In this document: positions 9,616-26,423 of the stretch, one piece after another
Numbering within the stretch: the stretch's first letter is position 1
How the letters are laid out: every line of letters begins with the position of its first letter
Position numbers and translations under genes: made by a program
DNA from: Pelistega suis
GTDB lineage: Bacteria; Pseudomonadota; Gammaproteobacteria; Burkholderiales; Burkholderiaceae_B
Assembly (NCBI RefSeq): GCF_013133795.1
Contig: NZ_JABGBN010000003.1
Span: 1 to 64,000, forward strand
Direction of reading: 5' to 3'
DNA length: 64,000 nucleotides
Notes under the pieces: model-generated
Told to the model about the DNA's origin: nothing
The model's database searches: none
Seen by the model: the letters and a program-made list of their open reading frames with translations, nothing else

Positions 9616-10362
9616 ATGACCAAGTCATTAAAACCAAAGACTTCTGCTTCTTTTAGCCCGCTTTATAAGCAGATTAAAGAGCTATTATTGCAGAGCTTGG
9701 AGACAGGTGAATTTAAACCCGGTAGTGTTATTCCTAGTGAACAAGAATTGGCGGTACGGTTTCAAGTGAGTCAAGGTACTGTCCGTAAAGCGATTGATGA
9801 GTTATCAACTGAAAATGTTTTAATTCGACGCCAAGGGAAAGGCACGTATGTAGCGACGCATCATGAACCACAAGTGCGTTATCGTTTTTTACGTATGGCG
9901 ACAGATCAGCCAGGTGGTGTCAAACGTACCAAAAGTGTGATTGTTTCTTGTGATGAAGTTAATCCGACGCTTGAACAAACACGTTTATTTGAGTTAGAAG
10001 CTTCGCAAAAAGTAATCTGTATTAAGCGTGTTATGCATCTTTCAAATGCACCAGCAGTGTATGAAGAAATTTATTTGCCAGAACCCGTTTTTAAAGGTTT
10101 AACATTTGAGTTGCTTCATTCCGAAAAAATGCCTTTATACGGTTTATTTGAGAGTCATTTTGGGGTGCAATTGTTACGTTGTGACGAGAAGTTACGAGCA
10201 GTAAATGCGCCTGCAGATGTGGCACGTCTACTTGAAATTAAGGAGGGGGTGCCATTATTGTCCATTGAGCGTGTGGCGTATACCTATGGCGAAAAGCCGA
10301 TGGAAATTCGGAAAGGTTTGTATCTAACAGAGCATTATTACTACAGAAATAGCCTGAATTAA
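9616..10362 (+). CDS. GntR/HutC-type transcriptional regulator of the TCA cluster
   Basis: The 248-residue protein has an N-terminal winged helix (residues 12-80: PLYKQIKELLLQSL, IPSEQELAVRFQVSQGTVRK, RRQGKGTYVA). A UTRA effector-binding domain follows, ending SIERVAYTYGEKPMEIRKGLY, as in HutC-type members. The gene lies between divergent mdh and co-directional sdhC. From the shared palindrome at acnB and mdh I infer that it controls these TCA genes. Both operators are centred about 45 bp upstream of the predicted transcription starts, a position more typical of activators, but repression is not excluded. The effector is unknown; a TCA or related carboxylate would be the natural guess. Confidence 0.88.
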   Translation: MTKSLKPKTSASFSPLYKQIKELLLQSLETGEFKPGSVIPSEQELAVRFQVSQGTVRKAIDELSTENVLIRRQGKGTYVATHHEPQVRYRFLRMATDQPGGVKRTKSVIVSCDEVNPTLEQTRLFELEASQKVICIKRVMHLSNAPAVYEEIYLPEPVFKGLTFELLHSEKMPLYGLFESHFGVQLLRCDEKLRAVNAPADVARLLEIKEGVPLLSIERVAYTYGEKPMEIRKGLYLTEHYYYRNSLN

Positions 10363-10402
10363 ACCCTTGAATGTAACGATTGTTAAATTTCTTTATGAGC
10401 TA

Positions 10403-10411
10403 TGCTAAAAT
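10403..10411 (+). promoter_or_regulatory. Extended -10 of the sdh operon
   Basis: TGCTAAAAT fits an extended -10 (TGnTAAAAT), about 50 bases before sdhC. A TTGTTA at 10380-10385 is spaced 20 bases from it, too far for a strong -35. Confidence 0.45.
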
Positions 10412-10462
10412 CATAAGGTTTAATAATTGATTTTTTTATTGTTGTAAATTTTAGAGGCCAAT

Positions 10463-10873
10463 ATGTCAGACTTAAAGTCAAAACCTCGCCGTGAATTTCG
10501 CAATGTCGATTTTCAGCTGATTACGACAAAGTATCGCTTACCTTTTGCGGGTAAGGTGTCGATTCTTCATCGTGTTAGTGGCGCACTTTTATTCTTAAGC
10601 TTACCTTTACTCATCACTTTATTTGCTTATAGTGTAAATCCTTTCGGTTTTAGAGCATTAACCGAAGGTTACTTAGGCTTTTTTGTGAAGTTCTTATTAT
10701 TAGTGGTGCTATGGGGTTTCATGCATCACTTATGTGCAGGTATTCGTTATTTAATCCTAGATTTACATATCGGTATGGATAAAGTCACCGCACAAAAGAG
10801 TGCAAAAATCGTTCTTGGTGTGAGCTTGGCTTTAACGCTAGTATTTGCGATTAAATTATTTGGAGTTATCTAA
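10463..10873 (+). CDS. sdhC: Succinate dehydrogenase cytochrome b556 subunit
   Basis: SdhC is one of two membrane anchors of complex II and contributes to haem b and quinone binding. The 136 residues contain the family start RPLSPHL-equivalent region KYRLPFAGKVSILHRVSGALLF, with the quinone-site HRVSG, then three membrane helices. HHLCAGIRYLILDL in helix 2 holds the haem-ligand His. GAGG precedes the ATG. The TAA overlaps the ATG of sdhD by one base. Confidence 0.95.
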   Translation: MSDLKSKPRREFRNVDFQLITTKYRLPFAGKVSILHRVSGALLFLSLPLLITLFAYSVNPFGFRALTEGYLGFFVKFLLLVVLWGFMHHLCAGIRYLILDLHIGMDKVTAQKSAKIVLGVSLALTLVFAIKLFGVI

Positions 10874-11250
10874 TGGCACAAGATCAATTCGGTAGAAAGC
10901 GTCGCGTGGTTGGCGCGCATTACGGTACTCTGGACTTTATCGCTCAACGTGTGACAGCGGTTATTTTAGCGGTGTATTCCGTACTCTTTTTATTGACGTT
11001 ATTATTTACGTCGGTGACCTATAAGAACTGGGTCGGTTTCTTTACATTTACCTGTTTTGATGTGCCCGTCGGCAAAATGTTAGCGACGGTTGCTTTCTTT
11101 GCGTTGGCATGGCACGCATGGGTAGGTGTTCGCGATATTTGGATGGACTATGTTAAATCAGCAGGTGTTCGTCTTGCCTTATTTGCATTAACACTTCTTT
11201 GGTTAGCAGGCTCAGTTGCCTACTTTGCTTCAATTGTTTGGAGACTATAA
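10873..11250 (+). CDS. sdhD: Succinate dehydrogenase membrane anchor subunit
   Basis: SdhD pairs with SdhC to hold the catalytic subunits on the inner membrane. The 125 residues hold three hydrophobic helices. YGTLDFIAQRVTAVILAVY at the first helix and AWHAWVGVRDIWMDYVK carry the conserved His/Asp/Tyr residues of the haem and ubiquinone sites. It is translationally coupled to sdhC (TAATG) and abuts sdhA with no gap. Confidence 0.94.
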   Translation: MAQDQFGRKRRVVGAHYGTLDFIAQRVTAVILAVYSVLFLLTLLFTSVTYKNWVGFFTFTCFDVPVGKMLATVAFFALAWHAWVGVRDIWMDYVKSAGVRLALFALTLLWLAGSVAYFASIVWRL

Positions 11251-13035
11251 ATGACAGCGATTCTTTCTTCATTACCACGCCGTAAGTTTGATGTAGTGGT
11301 AGTTGGTGCAGGTGGTGCGGGTATGCGCTGTTCATTACAGTTAGCACAAGCTGGTTTATCTGTTGCCGTTCTCTCAAAAGTATTCCCAACACGTTCTCAT
11401 ACCGTTGCGGCACAAGGCGGTATTAGTGCCTCTTTAGGTAATATGTCAGAAGACAACTGGAAATGGCATATGTATGACACGGTCAAAGGTTCTGACTGGT
11501 TGGGCGACCAAGACGCGATTGAGTTTATGTGTCGTGAGGCGCCTAATGCGGTATACGAGTTAGAGCATTTTGGTATGCCATTTGACCGTAACCCTAACGG
11601 TACGATTTACCAACGTCCTTTCGGTGGTCATACAGCAAATTTTGGTGAGAAACCAGTTCAACGCGCTTGTGCAGCAGCTGACCGTACAGGTCATGCTTTG
11701 TTGCATACGCTATACCAACGTAACGTTGCTGCACGTACCCACTTCTTTGTTGAGTGGATGGCATTAGACCTCATCCGTAATGATGACGGAGATGTTTTAG
11801 GTGTTACGGCGCTAGAGATGGAAACAGGCGATATCTACATCCTTGAAGCTAAGACAACAGTATTAGCAACAGGTGGTGCAGGTCGTATTTGGGCAGCATC
11901 AACTAACGCATTCATCAATACGGGTGACGGTTTAGGTATGGTGGCTCGTGCAGGTATTCCTTTACAAGATATGGAATTCTGGCAATTCCACCCAACAGGT
12001 GTGGCAGGTGCGGGTGTTCTTATTACTGAGGGTGTACGCGGTGAGGGTGGTATCCTTTTAAATAAGAATGGTGAGCGTTTCATGGAACGTTATGCGCCTA
12101 ACCTAAAAGACTTAGCACCTCGTGACTTCGTTTCTCGCTCTATGGACCAAGAAATCAAAGAAGGTCGTGGTTGCGGTCCAGACGGTAGCTATGTGGTGCT
12201 TAAATTAGACCACTTAGGTGCTGATGTGATTAATAAACGTCTACCTTCTATTCGTGAAATCGCGATTAAGTTTGGTAACGTAGACCCTATTAAAGAGCCA
12301 ATTCCCGTTGTCCCAACTATTCACTATCAAATGGGTGGTATTCCAACTAACTACCATGGTCAAGTATTATCATGGGATGCTGCTACTCAATCAAATAAAG
12401 TGGTTAATGGTTTATATGCAATTGGTGAATGTGCAGCAGTCTCTGTGCATGGTGCTAACCGTTTAGGTACTAACTCATTACTTGACTTAGTCGTCTTCGG
12501 TCGTGCGACAGGTAACCATATCGTTGAGTCACATCCAGAGCGTCAAAAAGCTCACAAAGACCTCGCTGTTGAGTCAGTGACTAAGTCGCTTGACCGTGTG
12601 AATGCACTAGAAACGCGTGCTTCGGGTGAAAAAGTTCAAGACGTGGGTAATGCAATGCGTATGGCAATGCAACACCACTGCGGTGTATTCCGTACATTAG
12701 ACTTGTTGAATAAGGGTGTGGCTAAGATTGATGAAATCGCCGAACAAGCGAAGAACATCTACTTCAAAGACAAATCTAAAGTCTTCAATATGGCTCGCCA
12801 AGAGGCATTAGAAATTGAGAATATGATTGAAGTGGCTCGTGCGACGATTAAATCGGCTTCTCAACGTACAGAGAGCCGTGGTGCGCATGCACTTAATGAT
12901 TACCCAGAGCGTGATGATGTGAACTGGACGAAACACACATTATGGTATTCTGATGACGGTCGCTTAGAGTATAAGCCTGTTCAAATGAAACCATTAACAG
13001 TTGAATCATTCCCACCAAAACCACGCACATTCTAA
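11251..13035 (+). CDS. sdhA: Succinate dehydrogenase flavoprotein subunit
   Basis: SdhA oxidises succinate to fumarate through a covalently bound FAD. The 594 residues start with the dinucleotide fold VVVGAGGAGMRCSLQLAQAG. The flavin-linking His lies in RSHTVAAQGGISASLGN (about residues 50-66). Active-site elements WQFHPTG, TEGVRGEGGIL and the C-terminal TESRGAHALNDYPERDD are intact. The length is normal. The start codon directly follows the sdhD stop. Confidence 0.98.
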   Translation: MTAILSSLPRRKFDVVVVGAGGAGMRCSLQLAQAGLSVAVLSKVFPTRSHTVAAQGGISASLGNMSEDNWKWHMYDTVKGSDWLGDQDAIEFMCREAPNAVYELEHFGMPFDRNPNGTIYQRPFGGHTANFGEKPVQRACAAADRTGHALLHTLYQRNVAARTHFFVEWMALDLIRNDDGDVLGVTALEMETGDIYILEAKTTVLATGGAGRIWAASTNAFINTGDGLGMVARAGIPLQDMEFWQFHPTGVAGAGVLITEGVRGEGGILLNKNGERFMERYAPNLKDLAPRDFVSRSMDQEIKEGRGCGPDGSYVVLKLDHLGADVINKRLPSIREIAIKFGNVDPIKEPIPVVPTIHYQMGGIPTNYHGQVLSWDAATQSNKVVNGLYAIGECAAVSVHGANRLGTNSLLDLVVFGRATGNHIVESHPERQKAHKDLAVESVTKSLDRVNALETRASGEKVQDVGNAMRMAMQHHCGVFRTLDLLNKGVAKIDEIAEQAKNIYFKDKSKVFNMARQEALEIENMIEVARATIKSASQRTESRGAHALNDYPERDDVNWTKHTLWYSDDGRLEYKPVQMKPLTVESFPPKPRTF

Positions 13036-13045
13036 GCAGGATATT

Positions 13046-13759
13046 ATGACTAAACGTATCGTAAAATTTGAAATTTATCGCTATGATCCTGATAAGGACG
13101 AGCGTCCATACATGCAAAAATTGGATGTAGAACTAGGTCCAAATGACAAAATGTTATTAGATGCGATTGTTCGCATTAAGAACGATGTGGATGATAGTAT
13201 TTCTATCCGTCGTTCTTGCCGTGAGGGTGTTTGTGGTTCTGATGCGATGAACATTAATGGTAAAAATGGTCTTGCATGTTTGACTAACCTTAATGACTTA
13301 ACTCAGCCTATCGTGTTACGTCCATTACCAGGTTTACCTGTTATTCGTGATCTTATTGTTGATATGACGCATTTCTTTAACCAGTATCATTCGGTTAAAC
13401 CGTATCTTATTAACAATACACCAGCACCAGAAAAAGAGCGTTTACAAAGTCCAGAGGCTCGTGATGAGTTAGACGGTCTTTATGAGTGTATTTTATGTGC
13501 GTGCTGTTCTACATCTTGTCCATCATTCTGGTGGAACCCTGATAAATTCGTGGGGCCTGCTGGTTTGTTACAAGCTTATCGTTTCTTGGCAGATAGCCGT
13601 GACGAAGCGACAGCTGAGCGTTTAGATAACCTAGAAGATCCGTACCGCTTATTCCGTTGTCATACCATTATGAATTGCGTGGATGTATGTCCAAAAGGCT
13701 TAAATCCAAGCAAGGCTATTGGTAAGATTAAGGAAATGCTCGTACGTCGTACTATCTAA
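13046..13759 (+). CDS. sdhB: Succinate dehydrogenase iron-sulfur subunit
   Basis: SdhB passes electrons from FAD to quinone through three clusters. All ligands are visible in 237 residues: CREGVCGSDAM with a later Cys for 2Fe-2S, CILCACCSTSCP for 4Fe-4S, and CHTIMNCVDVCPKGLNP for 3Fe-4S. I chose the ATG at 13046 because GCAGGA precedes it and it lies ten bases after the sdhA stop; the frame runs further upstream only inside sdhA. Confidence 0.97.
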   Translation: MTKRIVKFEIYRYDPDKDERPYMQKLDVELGPNDKMLLDAIVRIKNDVDDSISIRRSCREGVCGSDAMNINGKNGLACLTNLNDLTQPIVLRPLPGLPVIRDLIVDMTHFFNQYHSVKPYLINNTPAPEKERLQSPEARDELDGLYECILCACCSTSCPSFWWNPDKFVGPAGLLQAYRFLADSRDEATAERLDNLEDPYRLFRCHTIMNCVDVCPKGLNPSKAIGKIKEMLVRRTI

Positions 13760-13765
13760 TAGCTT

Positions 13766-14026
13766 ATGGCGAACTTAACAGAACTAGAGCGTGCACGTCT
13801 AAGATGGCGTGCACGCCGTGGTCTTTTAGAAAACGATTTAATTATTACGCGTTTTCTAGACCGCTATGAAACTGAGTTAAACGATGAGGACGTTCGTAGT
13901 TTGACTCATCTTTTTGAAATGGACGATAATTCTTTGCTTGATGTCTTACTCGGTAGAGCAGAGCCAGAAGGCAACTATGATACAGCGAATATTAACCGTT
14001 TGGTTAAGCTTATGCGCGAGGATTAG
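13766..14026 (+). CDS. sdhE: FAD assembly factor for succinate dehydrogenase
   Basis: SdhE helps attach FAD to SdhA. The 86-residue protein contains the family RGxxE motif as RRGLLENDLIITRFLD (residues 17-32). The later EMDDNSLLDVLLGRAEPE matches the second conserved block. It lies six bases after sdhB, in the operon it serves. Confidence 0.93.
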   Translation: MANLTELERARLRWRARRGLLENDLIITRFLDRYETELNDEDVRSLTHLFEMDDNSLLDVLLGRAEPEGNYDTANINRLVKLMRED

Positions 14027-14074
14027 AGATTAAGTGTAGGATGTGTCCGGGTATAACTTTACAAAGGAATTTAA

Positions 14075-15382
14075 ATGAAGTTATCAGATAAAAAAGCTAC
14101 CCTAAATATTGATGGTAGCACACCAATCGAATTGCCAGTTTATTCTGGTACTGTTGGTCCAGATGTACTAGATATTCGCAAACTATATGCTCAAAGTGAT
14201 ATGTTCACATTTGACCCAGGGTTTATGTCGACGGCATCTTGCGAATCAGCGATTACGTACATTGATGGCGATAAAGGTGAATTGTTATACCGTGGTTATC
14301 CAATCGAGCAATTAGCGGTCAATTGTGATTATTTAGAAGTCTGCTATTTATTATTAAATGGCGAACTTCCAAATGCACAGCAAAAAGCCGAGTTCGAGTA
14401 CTCAATCAATCATCACAACTTAGTGCATGAGCAAATGCATTTCTTCTTACGTGGTTTCCGTCGTGATGCTCACCCAATGGCGATTTTAACGGGTTTAGTG
14501 GGTGCAATGTCTGCGTTCTATCATGATTCTACAGACATCACTAACCCACGTCACCGTGAGATTTCGGCGATTCGTTTGATTGCCAAAATGCCAACATTAG
14601 TGGCAATGGCATACAAATACTCTCGTGGTGAGCCATACGTCTATCCACGCAATGAGTTGTCTTACTCTGGTAACTTCTTACGTCAGATGTTTGCAACGCC
14701 TTGCGAAGATTACAAAGTCAATGAAGTCTTAGAGCGTGCCTTTGACCGTATTTTGACGTTACATGCTGACCACGAGCAAAATGCTTCTACATCGACTGTT
14801 CGTCTATGTGGTTCTTCTGGTACTAACCCATTTGCAGCGATTGCAGCAGGTGTGGCGTGCTTATGGGGTCCTTCTCACGGTGGTGCTAACGAAGCATGCT
14901 TACAAATGCTTGAAGACATCCAAGCTAATGGTGGCGTAGCCAAAGTTGGCGAATTCATGGAAAAAGTGAAAGACAAAAACTCTGGCGTACGCTTAATGGG
15001 CTTTGGTCACCGTGTTTATAAAAACTATGACCCACGCGCTAAATTAATGCAAGAAACATGTAAAGAAGTATTGACGGCATTAGGTTTAGAAAACGACCCA
15101 TTATTTAAATTAGCGATGGAACTAGAGCGTATTGCCTTAGAGGATCAATACTTTGTGGATCGCAAACTCTATCCAAACGTTGACTTCTACTCAGGTATTG
15201 TTCAACGTGCGATGGGTATTCCAACACAGCTCTTTACGGCTATCTTTGCATTAGCACGTACAGTCGGTTGGATTGCTCAATGGAATGAGATGTTATCGGA
15301 TGCCAACTATAAGATTGGTCGTCCACGTCAGTTGTACGTGGGTAGTGCTCGTCGTGATGTGCCAGCATTGGATAAACGCTAG
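14075..15382 (+). CDS. gltA: Citrate synthase (type II)
   Basis: GltA condenses acetyl-CoA and oxaloacetate to start the TCA cycle. The 435 residues and the N-terminal beta-rich domain ([20 protein letters not shown]) are of the large hexameric bacterial type regulated by NADH. Catalytic elements are [36 protein letters not shown] and the aspartate region [14 protein letters not shown] sets the start. It closes the sdhCDAB-sdhE-gltA run and is followed by a bidirectional terminator. It is distinct from the shorter prpC product. Confidence 0.98.
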   Translation: MKLSDKKATLNIDGSTPIELPVYSGTVGPDVLDIRKLYAQSDMFTFDPGFMSTASCESAITYIDGDKGELLYRGYPIEQLAVNCDYLEVCYLLLNGELPNAQQKAEFEYSINHHNLVHEQMHFFLRGFRRDAHPMAILTGLVGAMSAFYHDSTDITNPRHREISAIRLIAKMPTLVAMAYKYSRGEPYVYPRNELSYSGNFLRQMFATPCEDYKVNEVLERAFDRILTLHADHEQNASTSTVRLCGSSGTNPFAAIAAGVACLWGPSHGGANEACLQMLEDIQANGGVAKVGEFMEKVKDKNSGVRLMGFGHRVYKNYDPRAKLMQETCKEVLTALGLENDPLFKLAMELERIALEDQYFVDRKLYPNVDFYSGIVQRAMGIPTQLFTAIFALARTVGWIAQWNEMLSDANYKIGRPRQLYVGSARRDVPALDKR

Positions 15383-15404
15383 AGCGTACTGATTAATTAT
15401 CATC

Positions 15405-15437
15405 AAAAAAACCGTCTCTTTAAGAGACGGTTTTTTA
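15405..15437. terminator. Bidirectional terminator between gltA and the Panacea pair
   Basis: A 10-bp stem (ACCGTCTCTT / AAGAGACGGT) with a one-base apparent loop, so the inner pairs open in the RNA. It is flanked by A6 and T6 and can terminate both gltA and the convergent toxin-antitoxin pair, whose last stop codon lies inside it. Confidence 0.88.
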
Positions 15438-15836
15438 TGTTGGTGTCTTTATACTGTCTTGTATAATTTGTTTAAATTGACGGGATATCCTTTTTGATTT
15501 CAGCGCACCTGCTATAATTTTTTCTAAAAGTGTCTGTGAGCATGGTTCTTTTTTGACAAATACGCCTTTGTCTAATAAACTATTAATGTGTGCTATATTA
15601 TCTTCTCGAGCGCATCTGTAGTTTACATAACTTTTATGTTGAATAAAGGGGTGTTCACCTGCCTGTACAACACAGGCGTCATCATAAGGAACATCATCAC
15701 GAATACTTGTAAAGTTGACTAGAATAACGACTGGTATACTTCCTGTTTGTGGTAATGTCACAGGGTCTATCACGACGGTAAAAAGATGTTTGTGGTTGTT
15801 GTCGCCTGATGGTATGAGCATACATTGACCACGCAT
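15435..15836 (-). CDS. Candidate toxin paired with a Panacea antitoxin
   Basis: The 133-residue protein starts MRGQCMLIPSGDNNHKHLFTV and continues with a beta-rich part (VVILVNFTSI, DDACVVQAGEHPFI, KSYVNYRCA) and a helical C-terminus. I recall similar uncharacterised small proteins with the DD.CV..G.HPFI..SYV.Y pattern. The N-terminal style (G-x-h-h-P near the start, buried strand VVILVN) resembles PemK/MazF-like barrels, but that is a guess. It starts two bases after the stop of the Panacea-domain gene, with GAGG inside the end of that gene, so the two are translationally coupled. Antitoxin-first order with a short unknown partner is the arrangement of Panacea toxin-antitoxin systems; toxicity is inferred from this context only. 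Confidence 0.6.
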   Translation of the reverse strand: MRGQCMLIPSGDNNHKHLFTVVIDPVTLPQTGSIPVVILVNFTSIRDDVPYDDACVVQAGEHPFIQHKSYVNYRCAREDNIAHINSLLDKGVFVKKEPCSQTLLEKIIAGALKSKRISRQFKQIIQDSIKTPT

Positions 15837-15838
15837 AC

Positions 15839-16474
15839 TTACCTCATTTGAAGTCTGGCATTGATTTCTGCCTGATCGCGCATATTGTTCACAATACCTT
15901 TGATTTGGGCTTCATTGTAATTAAGAATCTTTAATAGTTTTTCAATCCGGATAGGACGGCTAGATCCTTTTGGGTCTTCCCACTCAGGGCAGAGTCCGTC
16001 GTGAGTCTTGTTACGTAATTCCCATGCACCATAATGCCCAAACTCTTGCCATGTCTTATCAAGTGTTTCTAAGTCAGATTCAGACAGTGCTAATAAATCC
16101 TCTTCAGGATTACGTAACATGTTAGGGTCTTTGAGTGCGACAAAATGATTTTCTTTGTCTGCAATCCAATCGTTCCAACCACCAGCCTTATGCTTGGTAT
16201 TCCCATTGATACAGTCATATGTCATGGATAATACTGGTCCATGTGGCATAGATACAAAGGCATCTCCTGTGATTGTTTCACCGAAAAGACGCAATGATTC
16301 TCTTTCAGCTAAATACATTAGCTTTATCAGCTTTAAAATTTCCAGTTTATTGTTTGCTTTGTGTATGAGGAACGCTGCGACTTGAGCAGCTTTTTGCTCT
16401 TGGAAAAGCAAGGAATTGTCAATCATTTCTATGGCAGCCCTACTGTCAATTAAAATATCTGTGATACTAACCAC
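15839..16474 (-). CDS. Panacea-domain (DUF4065) antitoxin-like protein
   Basis: The core of this 211-residue protein carries the SocA-like Panacea domain. KAAQVAAFLIHKANNKLEILKLIKLMYLAERESLRLFGETITGDAFVSMPHGPVLSMTYD (described here by segments around residues 28-87) shows the typical h-x-K-L-h-Y-h-A motif and the G-D-x-F-h-x-x-x-x-G-P-V segment. YGAWELRNKTHDGLCPEW further on is also typical of the group. Panacea proteins neutralise many unrelated small toxins. The coupled downstream gene is therefore the likely partner. The pair sits at the edge of the accessory block. Confidence 0.82.
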   Translation of the reverse strand: MVSITDILIDSRAAIEMIDNSLLFQEQKAAQVAAFLIHKANNKLEILKLIKLMYLAERESLRLFGETITGDAFVSMPHGPVLSMTYDCINGNTKHKAGGWNDWIADKENHFVALKDPNMLRNPEEDLLALSESDLETLDKTWQEFGHYGAWELRNKTHDGLCPEWEDPKGSSRPIRIEKLLKILNYNEAQIKGIVNNMRDQAEINARLQMR

Positions 16475-16804
16475 TCTGTAAGAAGTTTTATGCTAGTTTA
16501 TAAGTGGATATCTTGTCAATTTAGTGTAAGCCCCTTATTAAATCTTTAGGAAAGTTATTTTTTTGCTAAGAATAGTTTATTCCAGGTTATGAGAGGATAT
16601 ATGGATCTTTTTGTAAAGACCCATATAAGATTATACAAGTTTGGTATGAAAACAACATCCCATAGTCTATGAGTCAACTGCTTGGCAGTTTTTAGTATAT
16701 ATAGAACATGTAGAAGATTCATGCTAGTTCATGATGACATGACACATGATGCTATCATGGCTTAGCAGACGGATAGTCAGTAAAAAATTAAACAAAGGAA
16801 TTTT
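16475..16804. other. Intergenic region between the Panacea pair and the adhesin block
   Basis: This 330-base AT-rich stretch holds no convincing gene. The divergent promoters should lie here. A possible extended -10 (TGCTATCAT, about 16750-16758) precedes the glycosyltransferase, but no good -35 is visible. CATGAT-like words recur between 16722 and 16758 (ATGCTAGTTCATGATGACAT and neighbours) and could be a binding region. Confidence 0.4.
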
Positions 16805-17716
16805 ATGTCGATAGCGATGAGTTTTATTATACCGATGTACAACGTTGCTCCCTATTTACAGCGTTGTATAGACAGTATATTGGCACAGACAATTAGTAAA
16901 GAGATTTTATTGATTGATGATGGGTCTACAGATGAGACGCTTAATATCGCATTGAGTTATGTGCGTCAATATCCTTTTATCCATTTGGTCGCGAATCAAC
17001 ATCAAGGCGTATCCAGTGTTCGTAATATGGGCTTGCGTTTAGCAAAAGGCGAGTTTGTTTTTTTCTTGGATGCGGATGATTGTTTGGCGCCAGGTCTAGA
17101 TTTACAGGCGATTTATACACAAATTGAAACCCATTATCCAGAAGCGGTTATAGTGAAAGGCTTGCTGCAAATTCATTTGCCCGCACCATTTAACACTATC
17201 AATACGTCTAGACCAGTGATGACAACGCTAGAGCCTCATTCAATGATGGTGGTGGGGAGTATTGCTTTTACAGAACACATGGTTCGCACAGATAATTGTT
17301 TTATCCATACAGGGAGTTACTTTATTAGGCGTGCTTTTTTACGAGAACACTCTATCTATTTTCATGAGCAAACTGCCTTTATGGAGGATTTTCAGTTTCT
17401 TTGTGACGTATTTGAGTATGATAAACCTATTGTAGAAATATCGACCTTGTTTTTTTACTATATGCGTCGGTATGGGAGTAGTTTTCCTTTGATGGGGAGT
17501 ATGGAAGTTTTTCATAAGAAAGCTGGATTTTTAGCCTATTTGCGCGAGGCAATGGCACATACACAACGACTAAAGCCTTATCTGCGATACCTTTATCAAC
17601 GACAATTACAAGAGTATCAGTATATCTATGACGTCGTATCGATTGAATATAAATATGCCATTCAAGGGCATCCCGAATTACGCCAATGGTTATTTATTTT
17701 GCCAGATGAGCCTTGA
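16805..17716 (+). CDS. Family 2 glycosyltransferase next to the adhesin
   Basis: The 303-residue protein has a GT-A fold start: SFIIPMYNVAPYLQRCIDSI, LLIDDGSTDETL for nucleotide binding, NQHQGVSSVRNMGL and the metal-binding FFLDADDCLAPG (DxD). It transfers a sugar from a nucleotide donor; donor and acceptor cannot be read from the sequence. No membrane segment is evident, so it acts in the cytoplasm or at the inner leaflet. AAAGGA precedes the start. It ends 113 bases before the adhesin gene in the same direction with no terminator between. Modification of the adhesin, whose stalk is one third threonine, is an attractive inference; surface polysaccharide synthesis is the alternative. Confidence 0.88.
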   Translation: MSIAMSFIIPMYNVAPYLQRCIDSILAQTISKEILLIDDGSTDETLNIALSYVRQYPFIHLVANQHQGVSSVRNMGLRLAKGEFVFFLDADDCLAPGLDLQAIYTQIETHYPEAVIVKGLLQIHLPAPFNTINTSRPVMTTLEPHSMMVVGSIAFTEHMVRTDNCFIHTGSYFIRRAFLREHSIYFHEQTAFMEDFQFLCDVFEYDKPIVEISTLFFYYMRRYGSSFPLMGSMEVFHKKAGFLAYLREAMAHTQRLKPYLRYLYQRQLQEYQYIYDVVSIEYKYAIQGHPELRQWLFILPDEP

Positions 17717-17829
17717 TGGCACATTTTATTTTTCCAATCAGTTACAATAGCCAAAGGAACTATTTTTTTATTTAAAAAGGACAAAGAAAGTCAGCACTAT
17801 TCGCCTGACAATACATGGGAAGAATCTAG

Positions 17830-26355
<8,526 letters not shown>

Positions 26356-26371
26356 TACATCAGCGGTAGTT

Positions 26372-26412
26372 ATAAGGGTTTATCTTGTAAGAGATAGACC
26401 CTTATTTATTTG
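26372..26412 (+). terminator. Terminator of the adhesin gene
   Basis: A stem of about 14 bp (ATAAGGGTTTATCT with AGATAGACCCTTAT, one G-U pair) and a 6-base loop is followed by TTATTT. It begins 17 bases after the stop codon and contains the region just before the next gene's ribosome site. Confidence 0.75.
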
Positions 26413-26423
26413 AGGGAAGCGAA

